Assembly (NCBI GenBank): GCA_046330955.1
Contig: JAXLRT010000007.1
Location: forward strand, 62,001-126,000
Direction of reading: 5' to 3'
DNA length: 64,000 nucleotides
DNA from: JADJPO01 sp046330955
GTDB lineage: Bacteria; Actinomycetota; Actinomycetes; Actinomycetales; Kineosporiaceae
Shown here: in pieces, positions 1 through 8,231 of the stretch
Numbering within the stretch: the stretch's first letter is position 1
Layout of the letters: each line of letters starts with the position of its first letter
The notes under the pieces: generated by a model
What the model was told of the DNA's origin: nothing
The model's database searches: none
What the model saw: the letters and a program-made list of their open reading frames with translations, nothing else
Translations under genes and position numbers: made by a program

Positions 1-289
1 GCCCGGCGGACGACGACGCGCTGCCGCCCCACAGGCCGGTCAGGCGGGCGCTCGGCGGCAGGTCGAACTCGAGCCGCCACCCCGCCACATCCGAGCGCCC
101 GGTGTTGGCGACGGTGTAGGTGGCCTGGTACCCCGACCGCCACGACCGGTCGAGGTGATACGTCGCCCGGGTCACCCCCGAGGTGATCCCGGCGACGGCG
201 TTCACCCCGAATCCGGCCAGGGTGACGGCCAGGGCCGCCGCGGTGGCCAGCCCGGTGCGGCGTCCGAGGGCCGGCCCGTTCGGGTCCAT
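1..289 (-). CDS. secreted protein with CBM2-like domain, N-terminal part (cut by window edge)
   Basis: Only the first 96 codons lie in the window. The ATG at 289 follows an AGGAGG ribosome site. A hydrophobic stretch (about residues 12-32) reads as a signal peptide or anchor. It is followed by YQATYTVANTGRSDVAGW and then LTGLWGG, the pattern of family 2 carbohydrate-binding modules (TVTNTG..I.GW ... LWNG). The protein is therefore probably exported and binds cellulose or chitin. Any catalytic domain lies outside the window. CBM2 assignment is from the motif only. Confidence 0.6.
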   Translation of the reverse strand, partial: MDPNGPALGRRTGLATAAALAVTLAGFGVNAVAGITSGVTRATYHLDRSWRSGYQATYTVANTGRSDVAGWRLEFDLPPSARLTGLWGGSASSSAG

Positions 290-440
290 GTGGTGCCTCC
301 TGCTCGGCGCCGGGCGACGACCAGAGGTCCGGCGCACGTCGTGATCGTGCTTCCAGGACGACGCTAGGCGCGGCGAACCCCGAAGCAGTGATCGTTCAGG
401 AGCGCATAAGGGGAATCAGAGCCCCCGATAACCGCGCCGG

Positions 441-881
441 TCAGTCGCGCCGGCCCAGGGCGCGCAGCAGGGCCTGCAGGCCGGTGCGCAGGGCCTGTCG
501 CTCGGCGGTCGTCAGGTGGGCGAGAACCCGTTGTTGCCGGCGGTGCATCACGGTGCCGATGTCCCGGTGCAGTCGGCGCCCGGCCGGGGTCAGCATCAGC
601 TGCACGTATCGCCGATTGCCGGGGTCGCGGTGGCGGCGGATCAGGTCGCGCTGCTCGAGCCCCGCGACCAGGCGGCTGACGGTGCTCTTGTCGAGGCGCA
701 GCCGATCGGCCAGTTCCTGCTGCGACAGGACCACATCGGAGTCGAGCTCGTGCAGGGTCAGGGCCTCGGACATGGTCACGGTCGGGCCGCCCTCGCCGGA
801 CTCGTCGGCGTTCACCAGCTCGCCCATCGCCCGCGCCAGCTCGAGCAGCAGGCCGTGCAGGTCGTCGTCCACCCCGCTCAC
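441..881 (-). CDS. MarR family transcriptional regulator
   Basis: A 146-residue winged-helix regulator. The core LSQQELADRLRLDKSTVSRL is the MarR recognition helix region, followed by the wing RRHRDPGNRRYVQLMLTPAG. A longer frame reaches 944, but that start would lie beyond the palindrome at 908-938. The GTG at 881 has a GAGGA ribosome site and leaves the palindrome in the intergenic space. It is divergent from the methyltransferase at 965 and probably controls both genes through that dyad. The ligand is unknown. Confidence 0.85.
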   Translation of the reverse strand: MSGVDDDLHGLLLELARAMGELVNADESGEGGPTVTMSEALTLHELDSDVVLSQQELADRLRLDKSTVSRLVAGLEQRDLIRRHRDPGNRRYVQLMLTPAGRRLHRDIGTVMHRRQQRVLAHLTTAERQALRTGLQALLRALGRRD

Positions 882-907
882 GTCACCGTCCTCGGAGTTG
901 CATCGCA

Positions 908-938
908 CAACTGTCGGCCGTAGCCTGACCGACAGTTG
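908..938. promoter_or_regulatory. palindromic operator between MarR gene and methyltransferase
   Basis: A perfect 10-bp inverted repeat, CAACTGTCGG and CCGACAGTTG, with an 11-bp spacer. TTGCATCGCA to its left and TGCACCATACAA to its right loosely extend the symmetry. It lies between divergent start codons at 881 and 965, where a MarR dimer would be expected to bind. No binding data exist here; the role is inferred from position and symmetry. Confidence 0.6.
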
Positions 939-964
939 CACCATACAACTCTGGAGCGCCTGTC

Positions 965-1558
965 ATGCGGATTCACCCTCACGGAGGTCATGACGGCCAT
1001 CATGGCCACGGCCACCTTGACAACCCCTTTCACGGCAAGGCCGTTGCGTACGACCGCGTCGCCGGCAGGCTGATGCGCCGACCGTTCCGGAGGATCGCCG
1101 CGGACCTGGTTCGTCAGCTGCCGCCGGGAGCGGAGCTGCTGGACGTCGGCACCGGCCCCGGGCGCCTGCTGGTCGAGGTGGCCCGGCGCCGTCCCGACGT
1201 CCGCGTCACCGGCGTCGACCTGGCTCCGGACATGGTCGAGATCGCCCGGGGGCACCTGGCCGAGTTCGGTGAACGCGCCACCGCCCTGGTGGCCGACGTC
1301 CGCGAGCTGCCGTTCCCGGACGGCGCCTTCGACGTCATCGTCTCGACGCTGAGCCTGCACCACTGGGCAGACCCGGCTGCCGGGGCCGTCGAGCTGGCCA
1401 GAGTGCGTCGGCCGGGCGGGCAGATCCGGATCTACGACCTGCGATCGGCTCCGTTCGCCGAACTCCAGACCGCGATCACCGGCACCGGCACCCGGCGGAC
1501 GACGCGGTTTCGGATCTCACCGCTGCCGGTCCCTGCGCTCCGGCTCCTGGTGATCTGA
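965..1558 (+). CDS. class I SAM-dependent methyltransferase with His-rich N-terminus
   Basis: A 197-residue Rossmann methyltransferase. Motif I is LLDVGTGPGRLL (about residues 58-69), motif II VTGVDLAPDMV, and the later motif FDVIVSTLSLHHW is typical of the Methyltransf_11/UbiE-like group. The first 20 residues hold eight histidines in HPHGGHDGHHGHGH, suggesting metal binding before the catalytic fold. The substrate cannot be read. It lies divergent from the MarR gene across a shared dyad, so it is probably the regulated target. The C-terminus is short for the family. Confidence 0.85.
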   Translation: MRIHPHGGHDGHHGHGHLDNPFHGKAVAYDRVAGRLMRRPFRRIAADLVRQLPPGAELLDVGTGPGRLLVEVARRRPDVRVTGVDLAPDMVEIARGHLAEFGERATALVADVRELPFPDGAFDVIVSTLSLHHWADPAAGAVELARVRRPGGQIRIYDLRSAPFAELQTAITGTGTRRTTRFRISPLPVPALRLLVI

Positions 1559-1578
1559 GGCGCGCGCCCGCGCAGCGA

Positions 1579-2010
1579 CTACTCCGGGGAGGGCAGGACG
1601 GCGGCGGCCACCCGATCGAGGACGCCGGCCATGGCGCCCACCGTGCCGGTCAGGCTCTGCACCTGGTCGGTCAGACCGTCGAACCTCACGTCGAGGGCGT
1701 CGACCTTGGTGTCGAGCCCGCCGACCTTGGTGTCGAGCCCGCCGACCTTGTCATCTAGCCCGCCGACCTTGTCAACGAGGGCGGCGACCTTGGTGTCGAG
1801 GGTGTCGACCTTGGTGTCCAGCCGGTCCAGCCGGGACTCGGTGGCGCCCAGCTGGTCGATCACCCGGTCCAGCCGCACGCCCATCTCGTTGAACCGATGC
1901 GTGTGACGGCGCTGGGTGTTCTGGATGTCCGCGATCATGGTGTAGATCTCGGATACGTCGTTGTCGAGCTGAGAGATCTTGCGCTCCACCTCGGTTGCGC
2001 TCATCGCCAT
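1579..2010 (-). CDS. hypothetical coiled-coil protein with heptad repeats
   Basis: About 143 residues, almost all predicted coiled coil. From the middle on, near-exact heptads of the type LDTKVDT, LVDKVGG, LDDKVGG, LDTKVGG run in tandem, with hydrophobic residues at a and d positions. It resembles bacterial t-SNARE-like or phage-fibre-like trimeric coils, but no family is certain. The ATG at 2010 sits 7 nt after TAGGCT, which fits a leaderless transcript; a longer TTG start at 2070 is open. There is no signal peptide or membrane segment, so it is likely cytoplasmic. Confidence 0.6.
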   Translation of the reverse strand: MAMSATEVERKISQLDNDVSEIYTMIADIQNTQRRHTHRFNEMGVRLDRVIDQLGATESRLDRLDTKVDTLDTKVAALVDKVGGLDDKVGGLDTKVGGLDTKVDALDVRFDGLTDQVQSLTGTVGAMAGVLDRVAAAVLPSPE

Positions 2011-2083
2011 GCCGGGCAGCCTAGGCGCCCGGCGGGGAACCCGATACGGCTCGTCCGGATCTGTGGACAACTCGCCGTGCGAC

Positions 2084-3109
2084 TCACCGAGCGGGTAGGG
2101 CGGACGACGGCGGGGACGGCAACTGGCTCACCCCGGCGGTCACCGTGTCACCCTGCGTGTCGAGCTGGCTGAGCATGGCGCCGATCTCGCGGACCACGCG
2201 GCCGTGGATCGGCAGCGACATGTGGCCGGTGGCATGGATCCGCAGGTTGCGGGTGATCAGATCGGGGTGATCCAGCCGGCCATGGGTGTGGGGGATCACG
2301 ACCTGGTCGAGATCGGAGTAGTAGGCCACGAACCGGGTGCGGCAGCCCGGAGCCGGCTGCGCGAGCTCGACGTACAGGTCGCTGCCGGGACGTAGCTGGC
2401 GACCCAGCCGCACGGGCAGGCCGTAGGCGAGCAGCGACCCGGCGTGCGGCGTCCCGAGGGTGACCAGGGTGTGGACCCGCTCGTCGCCGCCCAGGCGCTG
2501 GACGTAATACCGCGCGATCAGCCCACCCAGGCTGTGCCCGATGACGTGGATGCGTTCGTACCCCGTGCGGGCCACCAGCTCCTCGATGGCCCCGGACAGG
2601 TCGCGGGCGGCGGCCCGGATGTCATTGGTGGCAGGGGAGTAGTTGATGGTGAACACCCGGCCGAAACCGCGCCGACTCAGCCGGCGACGGAGCACGGTGA
2701 AGATCATCCGGTTGTCGACCATGCCGTGCACCAGCAGGATCGGCGTCCCGGCGGCCTCGACGTCCCCCATCACCAGACCGCGCTGGTGGGGGGCGAGGTC
2801 GCCCAGGTGGTAGCGCTCGCGGGTGTCGTGGCGGTCGGCGATCACCCCGAACGGGTAGAGCGCCAGGTGAGTGGCGCTCCAGACCGCCTCGACGAGCGCG
2901 CCGCGGACCGCCTCGAACGAGAACAGGGCCAGCAGGTCGCGGGGCAGGTCGGCCAGGCTCGGCGCCAATCCGTCGTCCGAGCTGCCGTGCACCGAGTGAG
3001 CATCAGCGGACGCCGTCAGGGCAGCTCGGGTCGCGGTACGACCGCCGCGGGGGGCGGGAATGCCCCCTGCGCGGGTACCGGATCCGCCCTCACGCCGTCG
3101 TGTGGCCAC
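2084..3109 (-). CDS. alpha/beta-hydrolase, triacylglycerol lipase/PGAP1-like
   Basis: 341 residues from the GTG at 3109, chosen because CAGGAGG lies just upstream; an open frame continues to 3361 without a better site. The oxyanion region PILLVHGMVDNRMIF and nucleophile elbow HVIGHSLGGLIARYY (GHSLGG serine) identify an esterase/lipase fold. VTLGTPHAGS is typical of bacterial triacylglycerol lipases. A late histidine in HATGHMSLP likely completes the triad. An N-terminal segment (LLALFSFEAVRGALVEAVW) could associate with the membrane. The substrate is not known. It is divergent from the B12-binding gene. Confidence 0.8.
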   Translation of the reverse strand: MATRRREGGSGTRAGGIPAPRGGRTATRAALTASADAHSVHGSSDDGLAPSLADLPRDLLALFSFEAVRGALVEAVWSATHLALYPFGVIADRHDTRERYHLGDLAPHQRGLVMGDVEAAGTPILLVHGMVDNRMIFTVLRRRLSRRGFGRVFTINYSPATNDIRAAARDLSGAIEELVARTGYERIHVIGHSLGGLIARYYVQRLGGDERVHTLVTLGTPHAGSLLAYGLPVRLGRQLRPGSDLYVELAQPAPGCRTRFVAYYSDLDQVVIPHTHGRLDHPDLITRNLRIHATGHMSLPIHGRVVREIGAMLSQLDTQGDTVTAGVSQLPSPPSSALPAR

Positions 3110-3266
3110 GGTGCCTCCTGACCCGAGAGTAACCCGGGGGCTGCCGGCATGGGGTTCGTGCCCGTCGAGTGGTTGTGGGCTGTGCCACCCAAGGTCCGTG
3201 GTCGCGCGGGCACCGGGCGTTCTAGGCTCGCCGCAGGATCGAAGCTCGAGAGCCTGGAGGAGCGTT

Positions 3267-3665
3267 ATGGCCCCGCTGCGGATCGTCGTCGCCAAGCCTG
3301 GCCTGGACGGGCACGACCGGGGGGCGAAGGTCGTCGCCCGCGCCCTGCGCGATGCCGGCATGGAGGTCGTCTACACCGGGCTGCACCAGTCACCGGAGCA
3401 GATCGTGCAGACCGCCATCCAGGAGGACGCGGACGCGGTCGGCCTGTCGGTGCTCTCCGGCGCCCACCTGACGCTGTTCGCCCGGGTCCTGGACCTGCTG
3501 AAGGCCAAGGACGCCGCCGACATCGTGGTCTTCGGCGGCGGGATCATCCCGGACGCCGACGTGATCGAGCTGGAGCGGATCGGCGTCCGCAAGGTGTTCA
3601 CCCCCGGTGCCCCGATGCACGAGATCGTCGACTGGGTCCGCGCCAACGTCGGGGTCCCGGCCTGA
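3267..3665 (+). CDS. cobalamin (B12)-binding domain protein, methylmalonyl-CoA mutase small-domain type
   Basis: 132 residues forming a single B12-binding Rossmann domain. The base-off/His-on signature DxHxxG is present as D14-G-H16-D-R-G19, with later SVLSGAHLTL and GGGIIPDADV typical of the methylmalonyl-CoA mutase C-terminal domain. No catalytic TIM barrel is fused or adjacent, so it either partners a mutase subunit encoded elsewhere or acts as a B12 carrier or sensor. The ATG at 3267 follows GGAGG. TAGGCT at about 3225 is a possible -10 box. It lies upstream of sucCD, where a succinyl-CoA link would make sense. Confidence 0.85.
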   Translation: MAPLRIVVAKPGLDGHDRGAKVVARALRDAGMEVVYTGLHQSPEQIVQTAIQEDADAVGLSVLSGAHLTLFARVLDLLKAKDAADIVVFGGGIIPDADVIELERIGVRKVFTPGAPMHEIVDWVRANVGVPA

Positions 3666-3884
3666 GCCGACCAGCGGTTACGCAGCACCGCCCGGCGCGT
3701 GGTTTGCGTCAACGTGACGCGAGGCACGCGCCGACGCATTTCCGGCGACCGAGCCACGACTAGGCTGGCGCGCGCGCCCCGAGCCGCATCGGCCCGCCGT
3801 CCGACTGATCGCCGACGGTGAGTCGACGGTCCGACCGGGGCGCACTCGCGACTGTTCGGCAACCAACGACGGTGAGGACGCAGA
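3666..3884 (+). promoter_or_regulatory. sucCD upstream region with candidate -10
   Basis: A 219-bp non-coding gap. The clearest signal is ACTAGGCTGG at about 3760, containing a TAGGCT -10-like hexamer like those seen before several other starts in this window. No convincing operator or riboswitch fold was seen. The GAGGA before the sucC GTG is the ribosome site. Confidence 0.35.
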
Positions 3885-5075
3885 GTGGATCTGTTCGAAT
3901 ACCAGGCGCGCGACATGTTCGCCGCCCATGGCGTGCCGGTACTGGATGCCGTCGTCGCCACCACCCCGGACGAGGCCCGCGCGGCCGCCGAGCAGCTCGG
4001 TGGCGGCACCGTGGTCGTCAAGGCCCAGGTCAAGACGGGTGGCCGGGGCAAGGCGGGCGGGGTCAAGTTGGCCCACAACCCCGAGGAAGCCGAGGCCCGT
4101 GCCGGCGAGATCCTCGGCATGGACATCAAGGGCCACACCGTGCACCGGGTGATGATCGCCCAGGGTGCCAAGATCGCCGAGGAGTACTACTTCTCGGTGC
4201 TGCTCGACCGGGCCAACCGCACCTACCTGGCGATGTGCTCGCGTGAGGGCGGCATGGACATCGAGACCCTCGCGGTCGAGCGGCCCGAGGCCCTCGCCAA
4301 GGTGCCGGTCGACGCCATCGTCGGCATCGACGACGCCAAGGCGGCCGAGATCGTGGCCGCAGCCGGCTTCGACGGCGAGCTCGCGGCGTCCATCGCCCCG
4401 GTGATCGTCAAGCTGTGGGGGGTCTTCGTCGGCGAGGACGCCACGCTGGTCGAGGTCAACCCGCTGGTCAAGACCGAGGACGGCGCGATCATCGCGCTCG
4501 ACGGCAAGGTGTCGCTCGACGCCAACGCCGACTTCCGTCACCCCGATCACGAGCAGTACCACGACCACGACGCGGCCGACCCGTTCGAGGCCCGGGCGAA
4601 GGCCAAGGGCCTGAACTACGTCAAGCTGGACGGCGAGGTCGGCGTGATCGGCAACGGCGCCGGCCTGGTGATGTCGACCCTCGACGTGGTCGCCTACGCC
4701 GGTGAGGAGTACGGCGTCAAGCCGGCCAACTTCCTCGACCTCGGCGGCGGCTCCAGCGCCCAGGTGATGGCCGACGGGCTCGAGCTGATCCTGTCCGACC
4801 CGCAGGTCAAGAGCGTGTTCGTCAACGTGTTCGGCGGCATCACGTCGTGTGACACGGTGGCGAACGGCATCGTGCAGGCCTTCGACCTGCTGGCCTCGCA
4901 CGGGCAGGCGGTCACCCATCCGCTGGTGCTGCGGCTGGACGGCAACAACGCCGAACTGGCGCATCAGATCCTCGCCGAGGCGAACCTGTCGAACGTGGAA
5001 CTCTTGGACACCATGGACGGCGCCGCGCACCGCGCCGCCGAACTGGCCTCGATCGAGATCAGCAAGGGAGCCTGA
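3885..5075 (+). CDS. sucC: succinyl-CoA synthetase beta subunit
   Basis: 396 residues. The N-terminus MDLFEYQARDMFAAHGVPVL and the ATP-grasp segments KAQVKTGGRGKAGGVKLA and VEVNPLVKTEDG are characteristic. The C-terminal CoA-ligase part carries GLVMSTLDVV and NVFGGITSCD. With SucD it converts succinyl-CoA, ADP (or GDP) and phosphate to succinate and nucleoside triphosphate in the TCA cycle. The GTG at 3885 is preceded by GAGGA. sucD follows after 2 bp, so the two are translated as an operon. Confidence 0.98.
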   Translation: MDLFEYQARDMFAAHGVPVLDAVVATTPDEARAAAEQLGGGTVVVKAQVKTGGRGKAGGVKLAHNPEEAEARAGEILGMDIKGHTVHRVMIAQGAKIAEEYYFSVLLDRANRTYLAMCSREGGMDIETLAVERPEALAKVPVDAIVGIDDAKAAEIVAAAGFDGELAASIAPVIVKLWGVFVGEDATLVEVNPLVKTEDGAIIALDGKVSLDANADFRHPDHEQYHDHDAADPFEARAKAKGLNYVKLDGEVGVIGNGAGLVMSTLDVVAYAGEEYGVKPANFLDLGGGSSAQVMADGLELILSDPQVKSVFVNVFGGITSCDTVANGIVQAFDLLASHGQAVTHPLVLRLDGNNAELAHQILAEANLSNVELLDTMDGAAHRAAELASIEISKGA

Positions 5076-5077
5076 CC

Positions 5078-5968
5078 GTGGCGATTTTTCTCGACAGCAA
5101 CAGCCGGGTGATCGTCCAGGGGATGACCGGCTCCGAGGGGCGCAAGCACACCCAGCGGATGATCAACTTCGGCACCAAGATCGTCGGTGGCGTCACGCCC
5201 GGTAAGGGTGGGCAGAGCGTCGAGTTCGACGGCGGTGTGAGCGTGCCGGTGTTCGGCTCGGTCTCCGAGGCCGTCGCGGCCACCGGGGCGAACGTGACCG
5301 TGATCTTCGTGCCGGCCAAGTTCACCAAGGGCGCGGTGCACGAGGCGGTCGACGCCAAGATCCCGCTCGGCGTGGTGATCACCGAGGGCATCGCGGTGCA
5401 CGACAGCGCCGAGTTCTTCCAGTACGCGCAGAACTCGGGCGCCACCCGGCTGATCGGTCCGAACTGCCCCGGCATCATCTCGCCCGGGCAGTCCAACGCC
5501 GGCATCATCCCGGCCAACATCACCAAGCAGGGACCGATCGGCCTGGTCAGCAAGTCCGGCACGCTGACCTACCAGATGATGTACGAGCTGCGCGACATCG
5601 GCTTCACCACCGGCGTCGGCATCGGCGGTGACCCGGTCATCGGGACGACCCACATCGACTGCCTGGCCGCCTTCGAGGCCGACCCCGAGACCAAGGCGAT
5701 CGTGATGATCGGCGAGATCGGCGGCGACGCCGAGGAGCGGGCTGCGGACTTCATCAAGGCCCACGTCACCAAGCCGGTCGTCGGCTACGTGGCCGGGTTC
5801 ACCGCACCCGAGGGCAAGACCATGGGCCACGCCGGCGCCATCGTGTCGGGCTCGTCGGGCACGGCTCAGGCCAAGAAGGAGGCCCTCGAGGCGGTCGGCG
5901 TGAAGGTCGGCAAGACGCCGTCCGAGACCGCCGTCCTGATGCGCGAGATCATCACCTCGCTCGGCTGA
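5078..5968 (+). CDS. sucD: succinyl-CoA synthetase alpha subunit
   Basis: 296 residues, full length. The CoA-binding N-terminus reads VIVQGMTGSEGRKHTQRM, and VNPGKGG-type residues appear as VTPGKGGQ. The phosphohistidine loop region is FTAPEGKTMGHAGAIVSGSSG, with the catalytic His in GHAGA. It forms the heterodimer or tetramer with SucC. The GTG start lies 2 bp after the sucC stop, so translation is coupled. Confidence 0.98.
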   Translation: MAIFLDSNSRVIVQGMTGSEGRKHTQRMINFGTKIVGGVTPGKGGQSVEFDGGVSVPVFGSVSEAVAATGANVTVIFVPAKFTKGAVHEAVDAKIPLGVVITEGIAVHDSAEFFQYAQNSGATRLIGPNCPGIISPGQSNAGIIPANITKQGPIGLVSKSGTLTYQMMYELRDIGFTTGVGIGGDPVIGTTHIDCLAAFEADPETKAIVMIGEIGGDAEERAADFIKAHVTKPVVGYVAGFTAPEGKTMGHAGAIVSGSSGTAQAKKEALEAVGVKVGKTPSETAVLMREIITSLG

Positions 5969-5995
5969 GAGCCTGCCCTCCGATACACCCGCACC

Positions 5996-6100
5996 AAACC
6001 CGCTCATGCTCCGCAGCGGTGGATGTCAGGGGTTGACATGCCCCGATATGTCCGCCAGCTGCGGAGCATGAGGCGTTTGCTGCGGAGCATGAGCGGGTTT
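5996..6100. repeat. intergenic palindrome with three half-sites
   Basis: A 22-nt arm at 5996-6017 (AAACCCGCTCATGCTCCGCA...) is matched perfectly by its reverse complement at 6079-6100. A third half-copy, GCTGCGGAGCATGAG, lies at 6058-6072 in the orientation of the right arm. It sits between the convergent ends of sucD and the anchored protein at 6134. It could act as a bidirectional terminator or be a REP-like element; no T-tract is present. Confidence 0.7.
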
Positions 6101-6133
6101 CGTCAGGGGAGGGGGTTGGGTGGGCGGGGTGGA

Positions 6134-6820
6134 TCAGGGGAGGTACTGCTCGGCCAGGTAGGTGACCCAGCCCTTGTCCTTGCCGTCGTGCTTCAGCCAG
6201 ACATACGACTTGGTGCCGGCGGCCTTCGCCGCGGCGAAACCGGACGCCAGCTTGGCGGCGTCCGCGGGTTGCGGTGGATCGGTCTGGCCGATCATCGGGC
6301 CGAGGAAGATCGGCGTCCCGGGCACCAGGGTGAAGGTGTAGATCCGCGGGGACTGGTTGGCGATGGCGTATTCGGCAGGTTCGAGGTCCGGGTGCTTCTT
6401 GTAGTAGTCCGCCGCCTTGGCGCCGATGTAGAAGGTGAGCCGGTCGACCGTGATCACCACGGTGTCGCCGGCGCCCCGCTTGACCGACTTCAGCTCCGAG
6501 AGCTCCAGTGCCTTGTTCTCCCAGGGCTTGTCGATCAGGGTGGCCGGTTCCGCCGCCGGCGGTGAGGCGGAGGCCGACGGGCTGCGAGAGGCCGAGCCGG
6601 ACGGCGAACTCGAGGCGGGCACCGCCGAGGTCGGTGAGGCCGAGGTGCCGGCCGACGCAGCCACCGTGCGTGGTGCCGGGGGCCGGACCACCGTCAGGAC
6701 GCCGCCGGCGAGCAGCCCCGAGACCACCGCACCGGCCAGCCAGAACCCGATCGCACGCCGGCTGGGCCCCGCGGAGCCGCCGGGAGGGGTCGATCCACCG
6801 CCAGAGTTCACGGTGCGCAT
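6134..6820 (-). CDS. membrane-anchored extracytoplasmic protein of unknown function
   Basis: 228 residues from the ATG at 6820 (GTG at 6811 is equally possible). Order: a short Gly/Pro-rich cytoplasmic tail, one membrane segment AIGFWLAGAVVSGLLAGGVL, a Ser/Ala/Pro linker (about residues 55-95), then a roughly 125-residue globular domain containing VVITVDRLTFYIG and PRIYTFTLVPGTPIF and ending TYLAEQYLP. The layout implies an exported domain tethered to the membrane. I do not recognise the domain. It is divergent from the PerM-like gene at 6903 with an 82-bp gap. Confidence 0.65.
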   Translation of the reverse strand: MRTVNSGGGSTPPGGSAGPSRRAIGFWLAGAVVSGLLAGGVLTVVRPPAPRTVAASAGTSASPTSAVPASSSPSGSASRSPSASASPPAAEPATLIDKPWENKALELSELKSVKRGAGDTVVITVDRLTFYIGAKAADYYKKHPDLEPAEYAIANQSPRIYTFTLVPGTPIFLGPMIGQTDPPQPADAAKLASGFAAAKAAGTKSYVWLKHDGKDKGWVTYLAEQYLP

Positions 6821-6902
6821 CCTGCCGGACGCTCGTCGGCTGTGTCCCGCTCGTCGGCGCGTCGCGTGCGGCCACGGCTGCAGCCCGGGTGAGCATGAAC
6901 GG

Positions 6903-8231
6903 GTGAACCCGGGACGCACCGCCTCACCGCCCGCCGCCGGCTCCGCCACACCGGGCCTGTCGGTGGCCGGGGTCGACGTGCTGCCGATGGCCCCCGTGGC
7001 CGGGGCGCTCGCCGCGGTGCAGGCTGCCGCGGCGTCCCTGGCCGTCGTCCTGGTGCCGGTGGTGCTGACCTGGGTGGCCAGCGGGGGCGGCTCGGCGTCC
7101 TGGGTCGAGGTGGTGCAGGTCGGCACGGCGTTCTGGCTGCTGGCCCAGCACACCGGCCTGACCGTGGCCGGCGGGCATCTCGGCCTGGTTCCCCTGGGGA
7201 CGGCGGTGGTGCCGTTGCTCGCCTGCGTCTACGCGGGCGTCCGGCTCTCCCGGGGGCTGGACCCCAAGGCCGACAAGATCGCTGCCGGGGCCAGTCGGGC
7301 GCTGCCCTCGCCTGCGCCGCGCAGCGCCCTGATCGCCATGGCCCTGACCCACGGCGCCCTGGGGGTGCTGGCGGCCACGTTGTCGGTGACCGACCTGGCG
7401 CGGCCGATCCTGTGGCAGGCAGCGCTCGGCACCACGGTGGTCGCCGCGCTCGGCGGCACCCTGGGCAGTCTCGGGTACGCCCACGGCGGCACGATGCGGG
7501 CGGGGCTGAGCGCGCTCGCCGACACCCTGCCCGACCTGGCCCGGCGCTACCTCGCCCCGATCGGCGCGACCCTCGCCGTCCAGCTGCTCGCCGGGCTGCT
7601 CGCCGTCGTGGCGGCCCTGGTGCTGGGGGCCGGTCGGGTGGCCGCCCTGTACGGCGCGCTCGGCGGTGGCGTGTTCGGTGCGGTCATGGTGACCCTGCTG
7701 CAGGTGATGCTGGTGCCCAACCTGGCCATCTGGGCCGCCGCCGCGCTCGCCGGGCCGGGATTCGCCGTCGGCGTCGGCACCGAGGTGTCCCCGCTGACCA
7801 GCACGTTGGGGCCGCTGCCGGCCGTCCCGGCGCTGGGTGCCCTGCCCGATCCCGGGCCGATGCCCGCCTACGCGGTGGCGGTGGTGGCGTGCGGGGTGCT
7901 GGCGGGGGCCGTCGGCGCGCTGTCCCTGTGGCGTGAGGGCGAGCTGGATCGGCGTTCACCGCTGCTGGACGGTCTGCAGGACCTGCTGCTGCTCGCCCTC
8001 GGCAGCGGCGTGGGGTTGGGCGTGCTCGCCTGGCTCAGCGGCGGACCGGCCGGACCGGGCCGGATGAGCCAGGTCGGCCCGACGCCCTGGCTGGTCGCCG
8101 GGGTGTTCGCGATCGAGGTCGTGATCGGGGCGGCGGTGACGCTGGTGATCGGTCAGGTGGCACCTCGGTTGGTCGGTGGGCTGGCCGGTGCGCTGCCCGG
8201 TCGCCGGGGTGGATATCGTCGGGACTCGTGA
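6903..8231 (+). CDS. multi-pass membrane protein, DUF6350/PerM-like
   Basis: 442 residues with roughly ten hydrophobic helices, for example AAASLAVVLVPVVLTWVASG, LVPLGTAVVPLLACVYAGV and LAVQLLAGLLAVVAALVLG. Position supports the call: in mycobacteria a PerM-type membrane protein lies directly upstream of purN and purH, as here. PerM homologues are linked to cell division and persistence in mycobacteria; the role in this organism is inferred. The GTG at 6903 is the first start after the divergent neighbour. The last 4 bp overlap the purN start. Confidence 0.75.
   Translation: MNPGRTASPPAAGSATPGLSVAGVDVLPMAPVAGALAAVQAAAASLAVVLVPVVLTWVASGGGSASWVEVVQVGTAFWLLAQHTGLTVAGGHLGLVPLGTAVVPLLACVYAGVRLSRGLDPKADKIAAGASRALPSPAPRSALIAMALTHGALGVLAATLSVTDLARPILWQAALGTTVVAALGGTLGSLGYAHGGTMRAGLSALADTLPDLARRYLAPIGATLAVQLLAGLLAVVAALVLGAGRVAALYGALGGGVFGAVMVTLLQVMLVPNLAIWAAAALAGPGFAVGVGTEVSPLTSTLGPLPAVPALGALPDPGPMPAYAVAVVACGVLAGAVGALSLWREGELDRRSPLLDGLQDLLLLALGSGVGLGVLAWLSGGPAGPGRMSQVGPTPWLVAGVFAIEVVIGAAVTLVIGQVAPRLVGGLAGALPGRRGGYRRDS

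Noticed and set aside
3678..5030. 450-codon minus-strand frame opposite sucC
   Set aside because: Shadow frame rich in His, Val and Asp; sucC is certain.
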